This document shows, one piece after another, positions 9,139 through 18,545 of a stretch of DNA of 38,541 nucleotides; position 1 is the stretch's first letter, and the number at the start of each line of letters is the position of its first letter. The position numbers and the translations under genes were made by a program. The notes under the pieces were generated by a model. That model had not been told where the DNA came from and searched no databases. It was given only the letters and a program-made list of their open reading frames with translations. Source of the DNA: SAR324 cluster bacterium (lineage in GTDB: Bacteria > SAR324 > NAC60-12); NCBI GenBank assembly GCA_022448485.1, contig JAKUUI010000017.1, forward strand, positions 1 to 38,541, written 5' to 3'.

Positions 9139-10032
9139 CTAACATTTATTTCTCGTAGGAAAGTTGAGACGGTTAAACGAACCTTTAAGATTAATTTTGA
9201 TTGTCTCGCCACACTGAAATGTGCGCAGCATAGTGCTATAAGTGCTGAGTTCCTTTTTGAGTGAGGGGGAGGGAGTGAGTTGCATATTTAGATCAATTAA
9301 AGACATTTGCGGACGTTTGTCGTTGAGCTGGATAGTACCATCAATCGTTCCTGCTAAAGATCCTTGTAATTCAATCTTCTTAATATGAATTAAAGGACCG
9401 AGCTGTAGGTTAAAATAAACTTCTGACAGATCGAGCTCCGGTAATTGCAGATCCATGAGTGCTGTCCCGCCTGATATCCGGATGTGGGCATCGTTCAGTT
9501 TGCCCTTAAGGCTCCCTTCAGGAAACCGGGCTTGCTTCTGCAGATCATAAAAATTTTCGATATGAGCTGTCAGAGAAAGCACACCTGAAACAAAAGCATA
9601 TGGAACTAAAGAAAAGAGAGGAACTCGTTCACACTGTAATCCATTAATAGAGAAATCGAGCATTTTCTGTGTTAGCAAATCAGTGGAAACCTTGATTGCT
9701 CCCTCATGGACTTGTCCAAGCATTTTTACTTTTCCGGATGTAATAATTGAGGCAAAAGGGGCTTCTATATTTTCAAGAACAAGCAAGCGGAGATCCGGAA
9801 ACCCAGTCAGCCATTTTGGTGTACGCAGTGCAATTTCAGGGGTGCTGATTTTGTTCCACCCCAACTCAAGATCCTGAATTTCAAATGGAATTCCTGTTTG
9901 CGCTGTTAAACGTATACGAGCTGCATCAGCGATTGTCTTACCAGGGAAATTTTGTTTAAAACCCCAAAAGACGAGCCCCAATATCATCGCCGATCCTGTT
10001 AACAAAAGCACAAAACGTTTTAATAATCGCAT
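9139..10032 (-). CDS. gspN: Type II secretion system protein N (deltaproteobacterial/Leptospira-type GspN)
   Basis: A 297-residue inner-membrane protein with one N-terminal membrane segment (about residues 6-26) and a beta-rich periplasmic part. Its domain character (repeated ISG, LKGKLND, GSLAGTIDGTIQL strands) matches GspN proteins that resemble AsmA-like beta-helical folds. GspN is an accessory component of the type II secretion platform that exports folded proteins across the outer membrane. It begins 6 bp after the gspM stop, so the two are co-translated. Placement beside gspM strongly supports the call despite low sequence conservation in this family. Other T2SS platform genes (C, E, F, G-L) are absent from the window apart from gspD at 14860-17595. 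Confidence 0.8.
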   Translation of the reverse strand: MRLLKRFVLLLTGSAMILGLVFWGFKQNFPGKTIADAARIRLTAQTGIPFEIQDLELGWNKISTPEIALRTPKWLTGFPDLRLLVLENIEAPFASIITSGKVKMLGQVHEGAIKVSTDLLTQKMLDFSINGLQCERVPLFSLVPYAFVSGVLSLTAHIENFYDLQKQARFPEGSLKGKLNDAHIRISGGTALMDLQLPELDLSEVYFNLQLGPLIHIKKIELQGSLAGTIDGTIQLNDKRPQMSLIDLNMQLTPSPSLKKELSTYSTMLRTFQCGETIKINLKGSFNRLNFPTRNKC

Positions 10033-10038
10033 CTTTCG

Positions 10039-10524
10039 TTAATCCCTCTGTTGCTTGTGCACCTGAAACGAGGCACGAATCTGACGGCTACCGGGACTTA
10101 TACTGATGTTGAGATGAGAAGTCCGTAAAACAGGCCGATGATTTTCCAGCCGATAAAGCATAGACAACAAATGATCCAGTTTGAGTTTGTCTAAACCTAC
10201 CTTGACACCCTCAGTTCCCTTTTGGACGTTGGTGAGCACATTAAGTTGCAAATTATCCTGAATTTCAAGGGAGCGGGCTATGTTTTCCACAAAAGAGCTA
10301 AGTGCTTGCGGCAAAACTGGTGCGGTAGGAGTACGCTGTACTTCCTTCCATTCACTGGAGAGGGCACGTACCTGTTTGATTTGATACTCAAGTTTGTCAA
10401 GTTGCTGCTGCAGCAGTTTTTTCTGCAGGTTGAGCTGCTGCATGCCCCACATTCCTGCCAGTACAAATACCAGCAGGAACATGAAAGTTATCAGAAGCTG
10501 CTCCCGCATTGAAAAATTCGACAT
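10039..10524 (-). CDS. gspM: Type II secretion system protein M
   Basis: 161 residues: a short cytoplasmic N-terminus, one membrane segment (about residues 9-30), a Gln/Leu/Lys-rich coiled coil (30-60) and a C-terminal ferredoxin-like periplasmic domain with the typical ending of two strands (RTSHLNISISPG, then IRASFQVHK). GspM normally pairs with GspL in the inner-membrane platform. gspL is normally immediately upstream of gspM, but here the upstream gene is citrate synthase, 28 bp away. GspM sequences are poorly conserved, so the call rests on architecture plus the adjoining gspN. Confidence 0.75.
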   Translation of the reverse strand: MSNFSMREQLLITFMFLLVFVLAGMWGMQQLNLQKKLLQQQLDKLEYQIKQVRALSSEWKEVQRTPTAPVLPQALSSFVENIARSLEIQDNLQLNVLTNVQKGTEGVKVGLDKLKLDHLLSMLYRLENHRPVLRTSHLNISISPGSRQIRASFQVHKQQRD

Positions 10525-10552
10525 GGGGAGCGCTTATTGATGAGTATAGAAA

Positions 10553-11836
10553 TCAGCTACGTTGGTTGATAGACACATATTTCCGCTCAGTATGGCCTGT
10601 ATAAATTTGACGTGGTCGTCCAATTTTAGTTACACCATTACGCATTTCCAGCCAGTGTGCTATCCAGCCTGGCAGGCGTCCCAGAGAAAAAAGTACAGTA
10701 AACATATCTGTTGGAAAGCCAAGTGACTTGTAAATTATTCCGCTGTAAAAATCCACATTTGGATATAGATTCCGCTCAATGAAATATTCATCAGTGAGCG
10801 CTGTTTCCTCAAGCTGCTTTGCGATATCCAGTAAAGGATCATGAGTTCCAAGCAATTCTAAAATTTTATCACAGTAGCCTTTTAGAATTGTGGCTCGTGG
10901 ATCAAAATTTTTGTAGACGCGATGGCCGAAGCCCATTAAGCGAAAACCGGCATCCTTGTCTTTGACCAGTTCTATAAATTTTTGAACGTCTCCACCTTCT
11001 TCATGTATTTTTTGCAGCATTTCCAAAACGGCTTGATTTGCTCCTCCATGCAACGGACCCCAAAGTGCGGCAATTCCTGATGAAATTGAAGCAAACAAAT
11101 TTGCCTCGCTGCTGCCAACCAACCGAACTGTAGAGGTTGAGCAGTTCTGTTCATGATCTGCATGTAAAATGAAAAGTACATTCAGGGCTTGCACGAATTC
11201 TGGTGGAACTTCATATTCTGTGGCAGGTACACCAAACAACATATTCAGAAAGTTTTTAGTATAACTATATTTGTTAACAGGATAAATAAAGGGTTGTCCG
11301 ATATGTTGCTTGTAGGACCATGCTGCGATGGTGGGCAGTTTTCCTAACAAGCGCCAAATCGCCAAGTCGACAGCCTCATGGTCAGTCGCACTGAAATCCG
11401 GATAGAATGTTGAAAGTGCACAAACGATGCTTGAAAGAATAGCCATCGGGTGAGCATCCTTGGGAAAGGCCTGATAAATATGCCGAACATCTTCGTGCAA
11501 CATAGTGTGCCTTTTCACATTGAATTCAAAATTTTCCAGCTGCTGCTTTGACGGTAATTCACCGTAAATCAGCAAATAGCTGACTTCAAGAAAGCTGGAA
11601 TTTTCGGCAAGTTCTTCAATCGGATAGCCGCGGTAGCGCAGGATTCCCTTCTCGCCGTTAAGAAATGTGATTTCACTTTCACAGGAACCGGTGTTAACAA
11701 AGCCCGGATCCAAAGTAATAGTTTTTGTCTGTGCACGTAATTTACTAATATCAATTCCAGTTTCCCCTTCACTACCAATCACTAAGGGGAGATCTATCAA
11801 TTTTTCGTTGACTTCAAATTTTACGGTATCCAACAT
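10553..11836 (-). CDS. gltA: Citrate synthase (type II, hexameric-type)
   Basis: Condenses acetyl-CoA and oxaloacetate to citrate, the entry step of the TCA cycle. 427 residues, as usual for GltA. Visible landmarks are the N-terminal beta domain (LDPGFVNTGSCESEITFLNG), the active-site segments HADHEQNCSTSTVRLVGSS, GPLHGGANQAVLEML and GFGHRVYKNFDPRA (catalytic His residues), and DFYSGIIYKSLGFP with the catalytic Asp. The C-terminus GWIAHWLEM...GRPRQIYTG is canonical. A GGAG ribosome binding site lies a few bases before the ATG. It is preceded by a 173-bp gap and followed after 28 bp by gspM, so it may drive expression of the secretion genes. Confidence 0.97.
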   Translation of the reverse strand: MLDTVKFEVNEKLIDLPLVIGSEGETGIDISKLRAQTKTITLDPGFVNTGSCESEITFLNGEKGILRYRGYPIEELAENSSFLEVSYLLIYGELPSKQQLENFEFNVKRHTMLHEDVRHIYQAFPKDAHPMAILSSIVCALSTFYPDFSATDHEAVDLAIWRLLGKLPTIAAWSYKQHIGQPFIYPVNKYSYTKNFLNMLFGVPATEYEVPPEFVQALNVLFILHADHEQNCSTSTVRLVGSSEANLFASISSGIAALWGPLHGGANQAVLEMLQKIHEEGGDVQKFIELVKDKDAGFRLMGFGHRVYKNFDPRATILKGYCDKILELLGTHDPLLDIAKQLEETALTDEYFIERNLYPNVDFYSGIIYKSLGFPTDMFTVLFSLGRLPGWIAHWLEMRNGVTKIGRPRQIYTGHTERKYVSINQRS

Positions 11837-12009
11837 GGTGTCTCCATTTATGTAATGAGGTAGTTAAGTACATAGAAACAAATATACAGCTGACCCCTAT
11901 ATACATAATTTCGCATGATTTTCACGAAAAAACAAGATATTTAACAGTACAAGTTTTGATGATAAAGAACAGTTTTGTTGAGATTGAAAGGGAATTGAGT
12001 GGAGATGAA

Positions 12010-12408
12010 CTACTGTTCTATAATGGTTTTATCCGGTCGAGTTGAAGTATACCGGACCTCTATCTGACGATGCAGCCATTGTTTTATCGCAGTTCTGGTA
12101 TTGGGAATGAGCAGGAGAAAGCCGAATGCATCTGTAAGAAATCCTGGAGTTAACAACACTAGTCCGGCAATTCCTATCAACAGGGCATCCAGCAGTTCAC
12201 TGGAGGGCATTTGTCCCTCACGCAGACTTTTCTGGATACGGAATAAGGTTTGTAAACCCTGTATTCGAGCTAAATAAGCTCCTAAAAAACCGGTAACAAT
12301 GACCAGGGCAATTGAAGTTAATGCACCAAATATTGTACCAATTTGTATCAACAGGTAGATTTCAACTACTGGAATGATGGTAAAGGCGAGAAATAATTTC
12401 AGTAACAT
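12010..12408 (-). CDS. fxsA: FxsA family membrane protein
   Basis: 132 residues with the FxsA pattern: an N-terminal hydrophobic hairpin (PVVEIYLLIQIG, then a second membrane segment and GAYLARIQG), an amphipathic middle (QKSLREGQMPSSELLDALLIG) and a third hydrophobic stretch containing LLTPGFLTDAFGFLLLIP. In E. coli FxsA is an inner-membrane protein named for suppression of phage T7 exclusion by the F plasmid; its cellular role is unclear. The C-terminal tail (IEVRYTSTRPDK) is short and polar. It sits 40 bp after the CARDB-like gene, probably in the same transcript. Confidence 0.93.
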   Translation of the reverse strand: MLLKLFLAFTIIPVVEIYLLIQIGTIFGALTSIALVIVTGFLGAYLARIQGLQTLFRIQKSLREGQMPSSELLDALLIGIAGLVLLTPGFLTDAFGFLLLIPNTRTAIKQWLHRQIEVRYTSTRPDKTIIEQ

Positions 12409-12448
12409 GAAATGCGCTGACTTATATGTTTATTAACATAGCGAAAAA

Positions 12449-13732
12449 TCAGGAGGAATCTGAACTGACCGGTGTAATTCTGAACCTGTGAATTCCCGAA
12501 ATTGCTTGTTTTCCGCTGGCTTGACGTCCAATCACGCGCCAGAAAAGCTGATTCTTCTTTTTTGCTCTCATCAATCCCATTGCCATCCCCGGCAGCTCTC
12601 CTGCAAGCGGAACAAGTTCCTTGTCAGCAATCCAGCGGTTCCCCTGCGGCAAATCAAAATATGATCCAGAGTCTTCAAATTTTTCATCAACACCAACCTG
12701 AATTTTGAACTCACTGAAGGCAAGACTGTCCCACTGAAAAAGGAAGAGTCCATTTTCTTCAAAGGTAAATTTATCAGTTGGCAAAAGGAGCTTGATATCA
12801 CTGAGTCTGATTACGTTAGATTTAGCAACATTATTTTTTTCCTTTAGTTCCTCAATTTCGTTTTCTGGATCAACGGTTACAGCAATTTGATATTTGCCCA
12901 ACAGCTGGTCATCTGGAAGGATGTATTCCAAGTCGAAAGTTACAATTTCTCCAGGAGCCATCACCTGTGCACTGGGCATGGCAATGATCGATTTGCGCAT
13001 CGGTTGTTTGACATTGTAATATTGAATCTTCGCAGTAACATCTTTCACAATATCACCGCCAGCATTCATCAAGTTTAGGCGTAGCCGGAGTTTCTCACCA
13101 CGTAGAGTATGTTTTGGTAAAACCTGCACTGATTCCCAGCGTAAATCCGGTGGATCAAATTTCAGAGGTGAGATGATTCGTTTCCCGGAAACTCTCACTC
13201 CTGATGCTAATTGAGTATTTGCAACTTCAATATCTTGAGGAGAAGCGATGAAGAAATATCGTTCGTCACCTGCGGTGGTGTTGAGTAAAATACGTTTAAA
13301 CTGGGCATCCCAAATACGAACTGAGATTTGATAAATGCCAGTATTTTCCAAATCAATCTCATGCAGCACCCGCGCTGTGTCACTGGACTGAATCGTATAG
13401 ACTTTACGCAGACGCTTTTTTTTCAGTTCCTGTCCGTCCACTCTGACTTTAATTTCAACACCTACCTTTGTGGGAAACTTAGCTTGGTTAGCAATAGCAG
13501 TTTGAACCAACTGCGTATCCCCATGTTTGGGACAATCTGGGTTGTTCACTGATTTGAGGATGGAATCCGGAGAGTCGATAGTCATGTCCGGGCCATCCGG
13601 CAAGGGGCAAGTTTTTGAAAGGATAATCGCGATTATTTTCAGGTCAGATGACTGATTTGCCAACGACAAGGTTGGTAAAAGCAGAGCAATTATCCCAGAG
13701 AATATAAGTTTCAGCAGTAAATTCCAGAACAT
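12449..13732 (-). CDS. Secreted protein with CARDB-like Ig-fold domains (427 aa)
   Basis: A signal peptide spans about residues 1-25 (MFWNLLLKLIF...LSLA). Residues 30-160 look like a first Ig-like domain with two Cys (near 36 and 69) that could form a disulfide. Residues 195-310 match the CARDB pattern (LRLRLNLMNAGGDIVKDVTAKI, GKYQIAVTVDPENEIEELKEKNN). The C-terminal 110 residues look like a further beta-sandwich (FLFQWDSLAFSEFKIQVGVD). CARDB domains are adhesion-type modules found in extracellular proteins. It is a candidate type II secretion substrate or periplasmic protein, given the gsp genes around it, but that is only contextual. The gap before it (13733-13966) contains a TTGACA on the minus strand but no good -10 partner. 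Confidence 0.8.
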   Translation of the reverse strand: MFWNLLLKLIFSGIIALLLPTLSLANQSSDLKIIAIILSKTCPLPDGPDMTIDSPDSILKSVNNPDCPKHGDTQLVQTAIANQAKFPTKVGVEIKVRVDGQELKKKRLRKVYTIQSSDTARVLHEIDLENTGIYQISVRIWDAQFKRILLNTTAGDERYFFIASPQDIEVANTQLASGVRVSGKRIISPLKFDPPDLRWESVQVLPKHTLRGEKLRLRLNLMNAGGDIVKDVTAKIQYYNVKQPMRKSIIAMPSAQVMAPGEIVTFDLEYILPDDQLLGKYQIAVTVDPENEIEELKEKNNVAKSNVIRLSDIKLLLPTDKFTFEENGLFLFQWDSLAFSEFKIQVGVDEKFEDSGSYFDLPQGNRWIADKELVPLAGELPGMAMGLMRAKKKNQLFWRVIGRQASGKQAISGIHRFRITPVSSDSS

Positions 13733-13966
13733 TTTTTAGCAGTAAATTTAAGTTTGTAAATTTTTCTGTTCATCTGCCTTGTCAATAATTCCTTATCAAA
13801 CAGCAAAAGATTCTACAGAAACTCGTAATGATGCACATTTTATACACTTGAAGTTCTAGGTCAGGCGTAAAAGTAATGCATGCCGTAAACTCTACCTAGT
13901 TATGCTGAAAAAACTTTGCTTTTCAACCACGACAATATTTCCTGTAGAAAAATGGATTTTTGATGC

Positions 13967-14839
13967 TCAGCTTGCTTTGAGCAGGGCCGGCTCCTCATTT
14001 CCATCACCGTTTTGCAAATGGAACCAGTGAATGATGTTTTGATCAAAATTTTCATGAGACGTACAGTGAATTGCTCCAAGCTGGTCAACCTGCACTATCG
14101 TGATAAGATGAAGTCGCACCATTTCCAGTATTGCCATGAACGTAATAATAAACCATAAGAGAGGTTTGCCCCTCTCAAACAGGTCTTCAAAAAGGCAGTG
14201 CTGCCGTCTGCCAAAATACGAAATCAATTCTTCAATGCGATCCTCAATCCGTGCACTTTCTGCTTCAATTACATGTCTGGTAATTTTGGGAATCCGCTTC
14301 ATTACCCGTTCGAAGGCTTCCATCAGTGCGGTGACTGAGATGTCCTCGTATTCAGGATTAGCTTCTTCGTTATCTGCAACTAGTTCTACATTTTCAGGAC
14401 GTTGAAACACATCGCGTCCCAAGATATCAAGCGAGCTTAGTTCATATGCGGCATCCTTGTAATGCTGATACTCCAGCAAGCGGCGTCGCAGAATTTCTTC
14501 AGGATCCTCTTCTTCTACTTCTTCAGGATCAACCGAAGACTTGGGGAGCAAATGTCTGGACTTGATCAAAATCAACATGGCGGCAATTTCTAAAAATTCA
14601 CCTGCCAGGTCTAGATTGACCGACTGCATCGTCTCCACATATTCCAGGTATGAGGCTGTTAATTCAGAGAGACGCACCTCTTCAATTGAGACTTCTTTTA
14701 TTCGAATAAGATGCAGCAATAAATCTAGCGGCCCTTCAAACAAAGGGATTTTAATTTCCAGAGGATTTTCCGGATTGGGGAAAATTGAAGGCATCTCCAC
14801 GCTTTTTTGTCTTTGTTCCATAGTTTCATGCTCATCCAT
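13967..14839 (-). CDS. scpA: Segregation and condensation protein A
   Basis: The kleisin subunit of the Smc-ScpAB condensin, which organises and segregates the chromosome. The N-terminal signature is clear: IKIPLFEGPLDLLLHLI, then ASYLEYVETM and LAGEFLEIAAMLILIKSR, the Smc-neck-binding helices. An acidic linker follows (DPEEVEEEDPEEILRRRL). The C-terminal winged helix includes FLEDLFERG-like and WFIITFMAILEMVRL segments that contact the Smc head. The length (290 aa) is slightly above usual because of a tail of about 35 residues. scpB is not in the window. The gene starts 20 bp after gspD ends, so the two are probably cotranscribed. The start could also be the Met at residue 7; no clear ribosome binding site decides it. 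Confidence 0.93.
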   Translation of the reverse strand: MDEHETMEQRQKSVEMPSIFPNPENPLEIKIPLFEGPLDLLLHLIRIKEVSIEEVRLSELTASYLEYVETMQSVNLDLAGEFLEIAAMLILIKSRHLLPKSSVDPEEVEEEDPEEILRRRLLEYQHYKDAAYELSSLDILGRDVFQRPENVELVADNEEANPEYEDISVTALMEAFERVMKRIPKITRHVIEAESARIEDRIEELISYFGRRQHCLFEDLFERGKPLLWFIITFMAILEMVRLHLITIVQVDQLGAIHCTSHENFDQNIIHWFHLQNGDGNEEPALLKAS

Positions 14840-14859
14840 GAGCGGAGATAAGAGGATAT

Positions 14860-17595
14860 TTACTCCGCAACTTTTTCTGCTTGATCAGAAAGTTCAGGAA
14901 TCCCCATATCTTCCAGCACTTGATCGGTCACCTTGTTAAGTTCTTTTGCTTTTTTGTAACGGGAACTGGCACGCTGGTTAACTTTTTCCAAATCTTTTAG
15001 TGTCCGAATGATGGTTGGTCTAATAAAAATAAGCAGGTTAATTTTCTCAAATTGATCCAATCTACTGCGAAACAACCAGCCAATCAAAGGTAGATCTCCA
15101 AATCCCGGAATCTTATCTTGATTGCGTGCAATTTTTTCTTTGATCAAACCACCCAGAACAATAATCTCACCATCCTCTGCAATCACAGATGTTTTAATGG
15201 TTCTCTTGAAAATCGTAACTGCTTCAGCACCAGGATTGACCACATCACTGGATTCCTGGGCAATATCGAGTCGGATACTGCTTTCTCCACTAATTTGCGG
15301 TTTAATTTCAAGTTTGATACCAACTTCCTTGAATTGATATTCTTTTGTGGAAATGTTAGTAGCGCTTGTAACAGTTTTTGGTGACACAGGAACAACGGAA
15401 ACAACGTTAATATTCGGCACTTCTCCCTCTTGGGGATTGTTGAGAATCATCAACTGAGGGTTTGCAAGGACATTCACATCATTATTGTTTTGAACTGCTT
15501 TAACAAATGCTCCGAAACTGAAAAATTCTTTTCCTCCAATGCTGATTGTGTTGCCATTCAAGACTCCTATTGAAGAACTATCGGCAGTTATTGCTGCAGT
15601 TCCTCCTGTGGTTGCATCCCCTGTGAAAGCTCCTCCACCGGGAAAACCGCCTGTTATCACTCGGCCTGTTCTTGTTGCACCGGCAGCTTTCCAGTTAATA
15701 CCTAAATCCAAACTTTTTGAAAGCGAAACCTCCATCACAAGTGCCTCCACATAGACTTGCATTCTAGGCACATCAAGCTCGATAATAATCTGGTCCAAAG
15801 TTGTGAAGGCGTCTGCCGGAGCAAAAACCAAGAGAGAATTTGTAGCCTCATCAGCGCTGATTGAAATATCAGATTGTGTTCCTGAGCCTGCTGTTTTGGC
15901 CTGTTCCGTTGCTTCCGGTTTTGGTTGTTCATCTTTCCTGGCAACTTCAGTAATTCTTCCAGTAACTTCTTTGAGCAGAACAGCCATGTCTTTTGCTACC
16001 GCATGTTTGAGATGATAAAGCTTAAAATTACTTTTAATTTTTCCACTTTCCTGGAATACATCCAACTTTTTGACCAATGATAAAATTCTTTCGATTTCAA
16101 GTCGTCCCGCAATGATGATCAGGGCATTCAGCCTTTCCTCTTCAATGATTCTAACCGGGCTTGCTTTTGCAGTTTTGCCTTCACCTTTTCCAGCAACAAC
16201 ACTATCCGAAAATATTTTTGTCAACAGGTTAGCCATCCTTTTTGCAGAAGTATTCTCCAGCGGTATCAACTTGAGCTGTGTTTCTCCAGAAGTTCCTTGT
16301 TCTGTGTCAAGTTTTGAGATTAGCTGGAGAACTCTGTCGGTTGCCAAACGATCCGCAATGATGATCAGGGCATTCAGTCGAGGCTCTGCGATTATTTTGA
16401 CCGGACTCCCGGTTGCGGTTTTACCCTCACCTTTTCCGGCAACCACCTTATCTGCAAATATTTTGGAGAGCAGCGGTGCCAATGTTGTGGCGGCAGCGTA
16501 TTGCAATTGGTGCAGTTTTATTTGTCGGTTCCCTCTAGGAATATCAAGTTGATCTACGAGGTCGATAATTTGCTGAGATGTTGTTGGATTTGCAATAATA
16601 ATCAGTGCATTAAAAGGGGCAAAAGGAACAATTTTGATAGATGCTGTTTTTGGAAAAACAGTCGTTATTAGAGGTACCAGCTTAGCGGCATCAGAATATT
16701 GCAGTTCATGAATTGTTGTTTTAGCACCTTCTACCGGTACGTCAACCTGTTCAATTAATTCAATTATGTCATCAGTGGTTTCACGATTTGCAACGATAAA
16801 CAGTGAATTTAAACGAGACTCAATTAAGAGTTTGAATTTAGTAGGCTTCCCTTTTCGTACCAAGTTGGAAAACAATTCTGAAACGGTTTTGTGAATTTCA
16901 GTTACATCGTTATGTACTATTTGCTGCAAAGTGACAATTTGTTCCACTCCTTTTGGTGCAGATGTGTCCAGCATATTTATCAATTCAATTATACGGCTCA
17001 CGTTGGACTCAACATCGATTACGATCAACATATTCATCGGCTCGTAAACGAGCAGCGCTCCTGTCTTGGAAAAAATGGGCAGCAATGTTGACTGAATCCC
17101 TTTGAGGTCTGCGTGGCGAATTGGGATCAGACGCATGACATAGTTCCCGCCTTTGGCTTTGATTTTTCCTCTATCTCGTGAAATCGGCAAGTGCTGGAAG
17201 CGTGCATCTGCAGCAGGAAGAATTTCTACGACCTTACTTCCTTTTTTACGCACCATAGCCAATCCCTGGCTGGCAAGTATTTTTTCAAAGAAGAAAAATG
17301 CGTCCTCCGGAGTTACTTTGAAATTACGCGGAGCTGTGATTGACATTTGTCCGCGCATATTTTTTTCCTCATAAACAAAAACCGTTCCAGTGTTTTCCGA
17401 AATTATTTTGATAAATTCTTTGAGGATCAGAGTTTGAGGCAGGTTGATTGTAACCTTCGAGCGGCTTGTCTTTTTTGCTCCTTCCAGTTCTACAGGTTGA
17501 GAAAGATGAAACAGAAAGAAGCTCAGTAAAAACAATCCGGACAACCAGCGATTTTTACGGAGCCGCTTAAATAGGTTGGAGGTATGGAAAATCAT
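14860..17595 (-). CDS. gspD: Type II secretion system secretin GspD, enlarged (911 aa)
   Basis: Forms the outer-membrane channel of the type II secretion system. Signal peptide about 1-40, N0 domain about 47-125, then six N1-like (KH-fold) modules at 152-210, 218-285, 293-351, 357-430, 439-512 and 524-608, and the secretin barrel at about 610-870 (VEALVMEVSLSKSLDLGINW, NVLANPQLMILNN, VGIKLEIKPQI, IVLGGLIKEK, GDLPLIGWLFRS). Typical GspD has N0 plus three such modules and about 650-750 residues, so this one is extended. Modules four and five share the exact string VVAGKGEGKTA, which points to internal duplication. Module six has a Pro/Lys/Glu/Ala-rich insert at 553-575. The last 45 residues form a basic/acidic helix that could be the pilotin-binding region. 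It lies between ispD (27 bp upstream) and scpA (20 bp downstream) rather than in a gsp operon. Confidence 0.94.
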   Translation of the reverse strand: MIFHTSNLFKRLRKNRWLSGLFLLSFFLFHLSQPVELEGAKKTSRSKVTINLPQTLILKEFIKIISENTGTVFVYEEKNMRGQMSITAPRNFKVTPEDAFFFFEKILASQGLAMVRKKGSKVVEILPAADARFQHLPISRDRGKIKAKGGNYVMRLIPIRHADLKGIQSTLLPIFSKTGALLVYEPMNMLIVIDVESNVSRIIELINMLDTSAPKGVEQIVTLQQIVHNDVTEIHKTVSELFSNLVRKGKPTKFKLLIESRLNSLFIVANRETTDDIIELIEQVDVPVEGAKTTIHELQYSDAAKLVPLITTVFPKTASIKIVPFAPFNALIIIANPTTSQQIIDLVDQLDIPRGNRQIKLHQLQYAAATTLAPLLSKIFADKVVAGKGEGKTATGSPVKIIAEPRLNALIIIADRLATDRVLQLISKLDTEQGTSGETQLKLIPLENTSAKRMANLLTKIFSDSVVAGKGEGKTAKASPVRIIEEERLNALIIIAGRLEIERILSLVKKLDVFQESGKIKSNFKLYHLKHAVAKDMAVLLKEVTGRITEVARKDEQPKPEATEQAKTAGSGTQSDISISADEATNSLLVFAPADAFTTLDQIIIELDVPRMQVYVEALVMEVSLSKSLDLGINWKAAGATRTGRVITGGFPGGGAFTGDATTGGTAAITADSSSIGVLNGNTISIGGKEFFSFGAFVKAVQNNNDVNVLANPQLMILNNPQEGEVPNINVVSVVPVSPKTVTSATNISTKEYQFKEVGIKLEIKPQISGESSIRLDIAQESSDVVNPGAEAVTIFKRTIKTSVIAEDGEIIVLGGLIKEKIARNQDKIPGFGDLPLIGWLFRSRLDQFEKINLLIFIRPTIIRTLKDLEKVNQRASSRYKKAKELNKVTDQVLEDMGIPELSDQAEKVAE
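16060..16527 (-). repeat. Duplicated N-module within gspD
   Basis: Codons 357-430 and 439-512 encode two consecutive modules of the same length. They share VVAGKGEGKTA exactly, followed by SPV(K/R)II and RLNALIIIA. The DNA has diverged at many third positions, so the duplication is not very recent. Confidence 0.75.
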
Positions 17596-17622
17596 GTAAA
17601 AAGTAGTGAAAAACTTAGAATT

Positions 17623-18312
17623 TCAGGTATGAATCATTAAATTTAGGATCCAATTTGCCTGCTTCAAATCATCAGGAGTAGTGATTTTTAGATTTTGCGG
17701 TTCTCCTTCAACTGTTATTACTTCATGGCCGCTGTTTTCCACCAGTGATGCGTCATCAGTAACTACCCAATTTTTTTCCAATGCTTGTTTTGAAGCATCC
17801 AGGATCAATTCGGTACGAAATCCTTGCGGAGTCTGCACAGCAAATAATTTACTCCGATCCACAACCTCGGTTTTTTCCTCTGTAACTCTGCGGATTGTGT
17901 CTACCAGTGGCAGCACTGGAATTGCGGCATCATGTTCAAAGGCCGCATCCAAAATGCGGTCGATCAGTTTTATACTGCAAAACGGTCGAGCGCCGTCATG
18001 CATCAAAACCAGTTCCGGAACTTGTTTTTCTTGCAGGATCTGCAATAAAGCATGATGCACTGAGTCTTGGCGGCGCCTCCCGCCTTCAACCAGAATCACT
18101 TCCTCAGGGATTATCTTTTCAAAAATATGCCGATCTTGGGAAGCAACTGTCAAAAAAATCTTCCGGATTCTAGGATGCTTCAAAAAAGGTTCAAGGCTAA
18201 ACTCAAGTATTGTACGTGTTCCTAGAGGAAGAAGCAATTTATTGTGCTTTCCCCCCATGCGAGTTCCTTGCCCTGCGGCAACAATCACTGCAACCGCAGC
18301 TTCATCTGTCAT
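17623..18312 (-). CDS. ispD: 2-C-methyl-D-erythritol 4-phosphate cytidylyltransferase
   Basis: Transfers CMP from CTP to methylerythritol 4-phosphate, the third step of the MEP pathway. The nucleotide-binding signature VIVAAGQGTRMGG at residues 9-21 with K27 and NKLLLPLG is intact, as are MHDGARPF (Asp and Arg in the active site), the KLFAVQTPQGF loop and VTDDASLVE, then the VEGEPQNLKITTPDDL end typical of the family. The length (229 aa) is normal for a monofunctional enzyme; no IspF fusion is present. It is the first gene of the minus-strand run that continues to gspD and scpA. It shares a pathway with dxs at 3414-5354. Confidence 0.96.
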   Translation of the reverse strand: MTDEAAVAVIVAAGQGTRMGGKHNKLLLPLGTRTILEFSLEPFLKHPRIRKIFLTVASQDRHIFEKIIPEEVILVEGGRRRQDSVHHALLQILQEKQVPELVLMHDGARPFCSIKLIDRILDAAFEHDAAIPVLPLVDTIRRVTEEKTEVVDRSKLFAVQTPQGFRTELILDASKQALEKNWVVTDDASLVENSGHEVITVEGEPQNLKITTPDDLKQANWILNLMIHT

Positions 18313-18545
18313 TTTAGCTCAAGAATTTGAAGTTTGAGAAAACCATAACATCGACCGCATAAATACCAAATATCTCAACCGCTTAGATTAAGAAAGTTTA
18401 GTAATAAAAGTCCAGATAAAACGGGGTATTCCATTTATTAAACAAAATGATGTGGATATCAGACTTGTAAAAAAGATCACACAAACTAAACTAACAATCA
18501 ACAAGTTGAGTGGTGCAGGATTCTTTTTATGTTGAATAGGTAACT

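Noticed and set aside
16070-16552. 160-codon open frame antisense to gspD
   Set aside because: Serine- and leucine-rich shadow of the duplicated gspD modules, with no own start signal.
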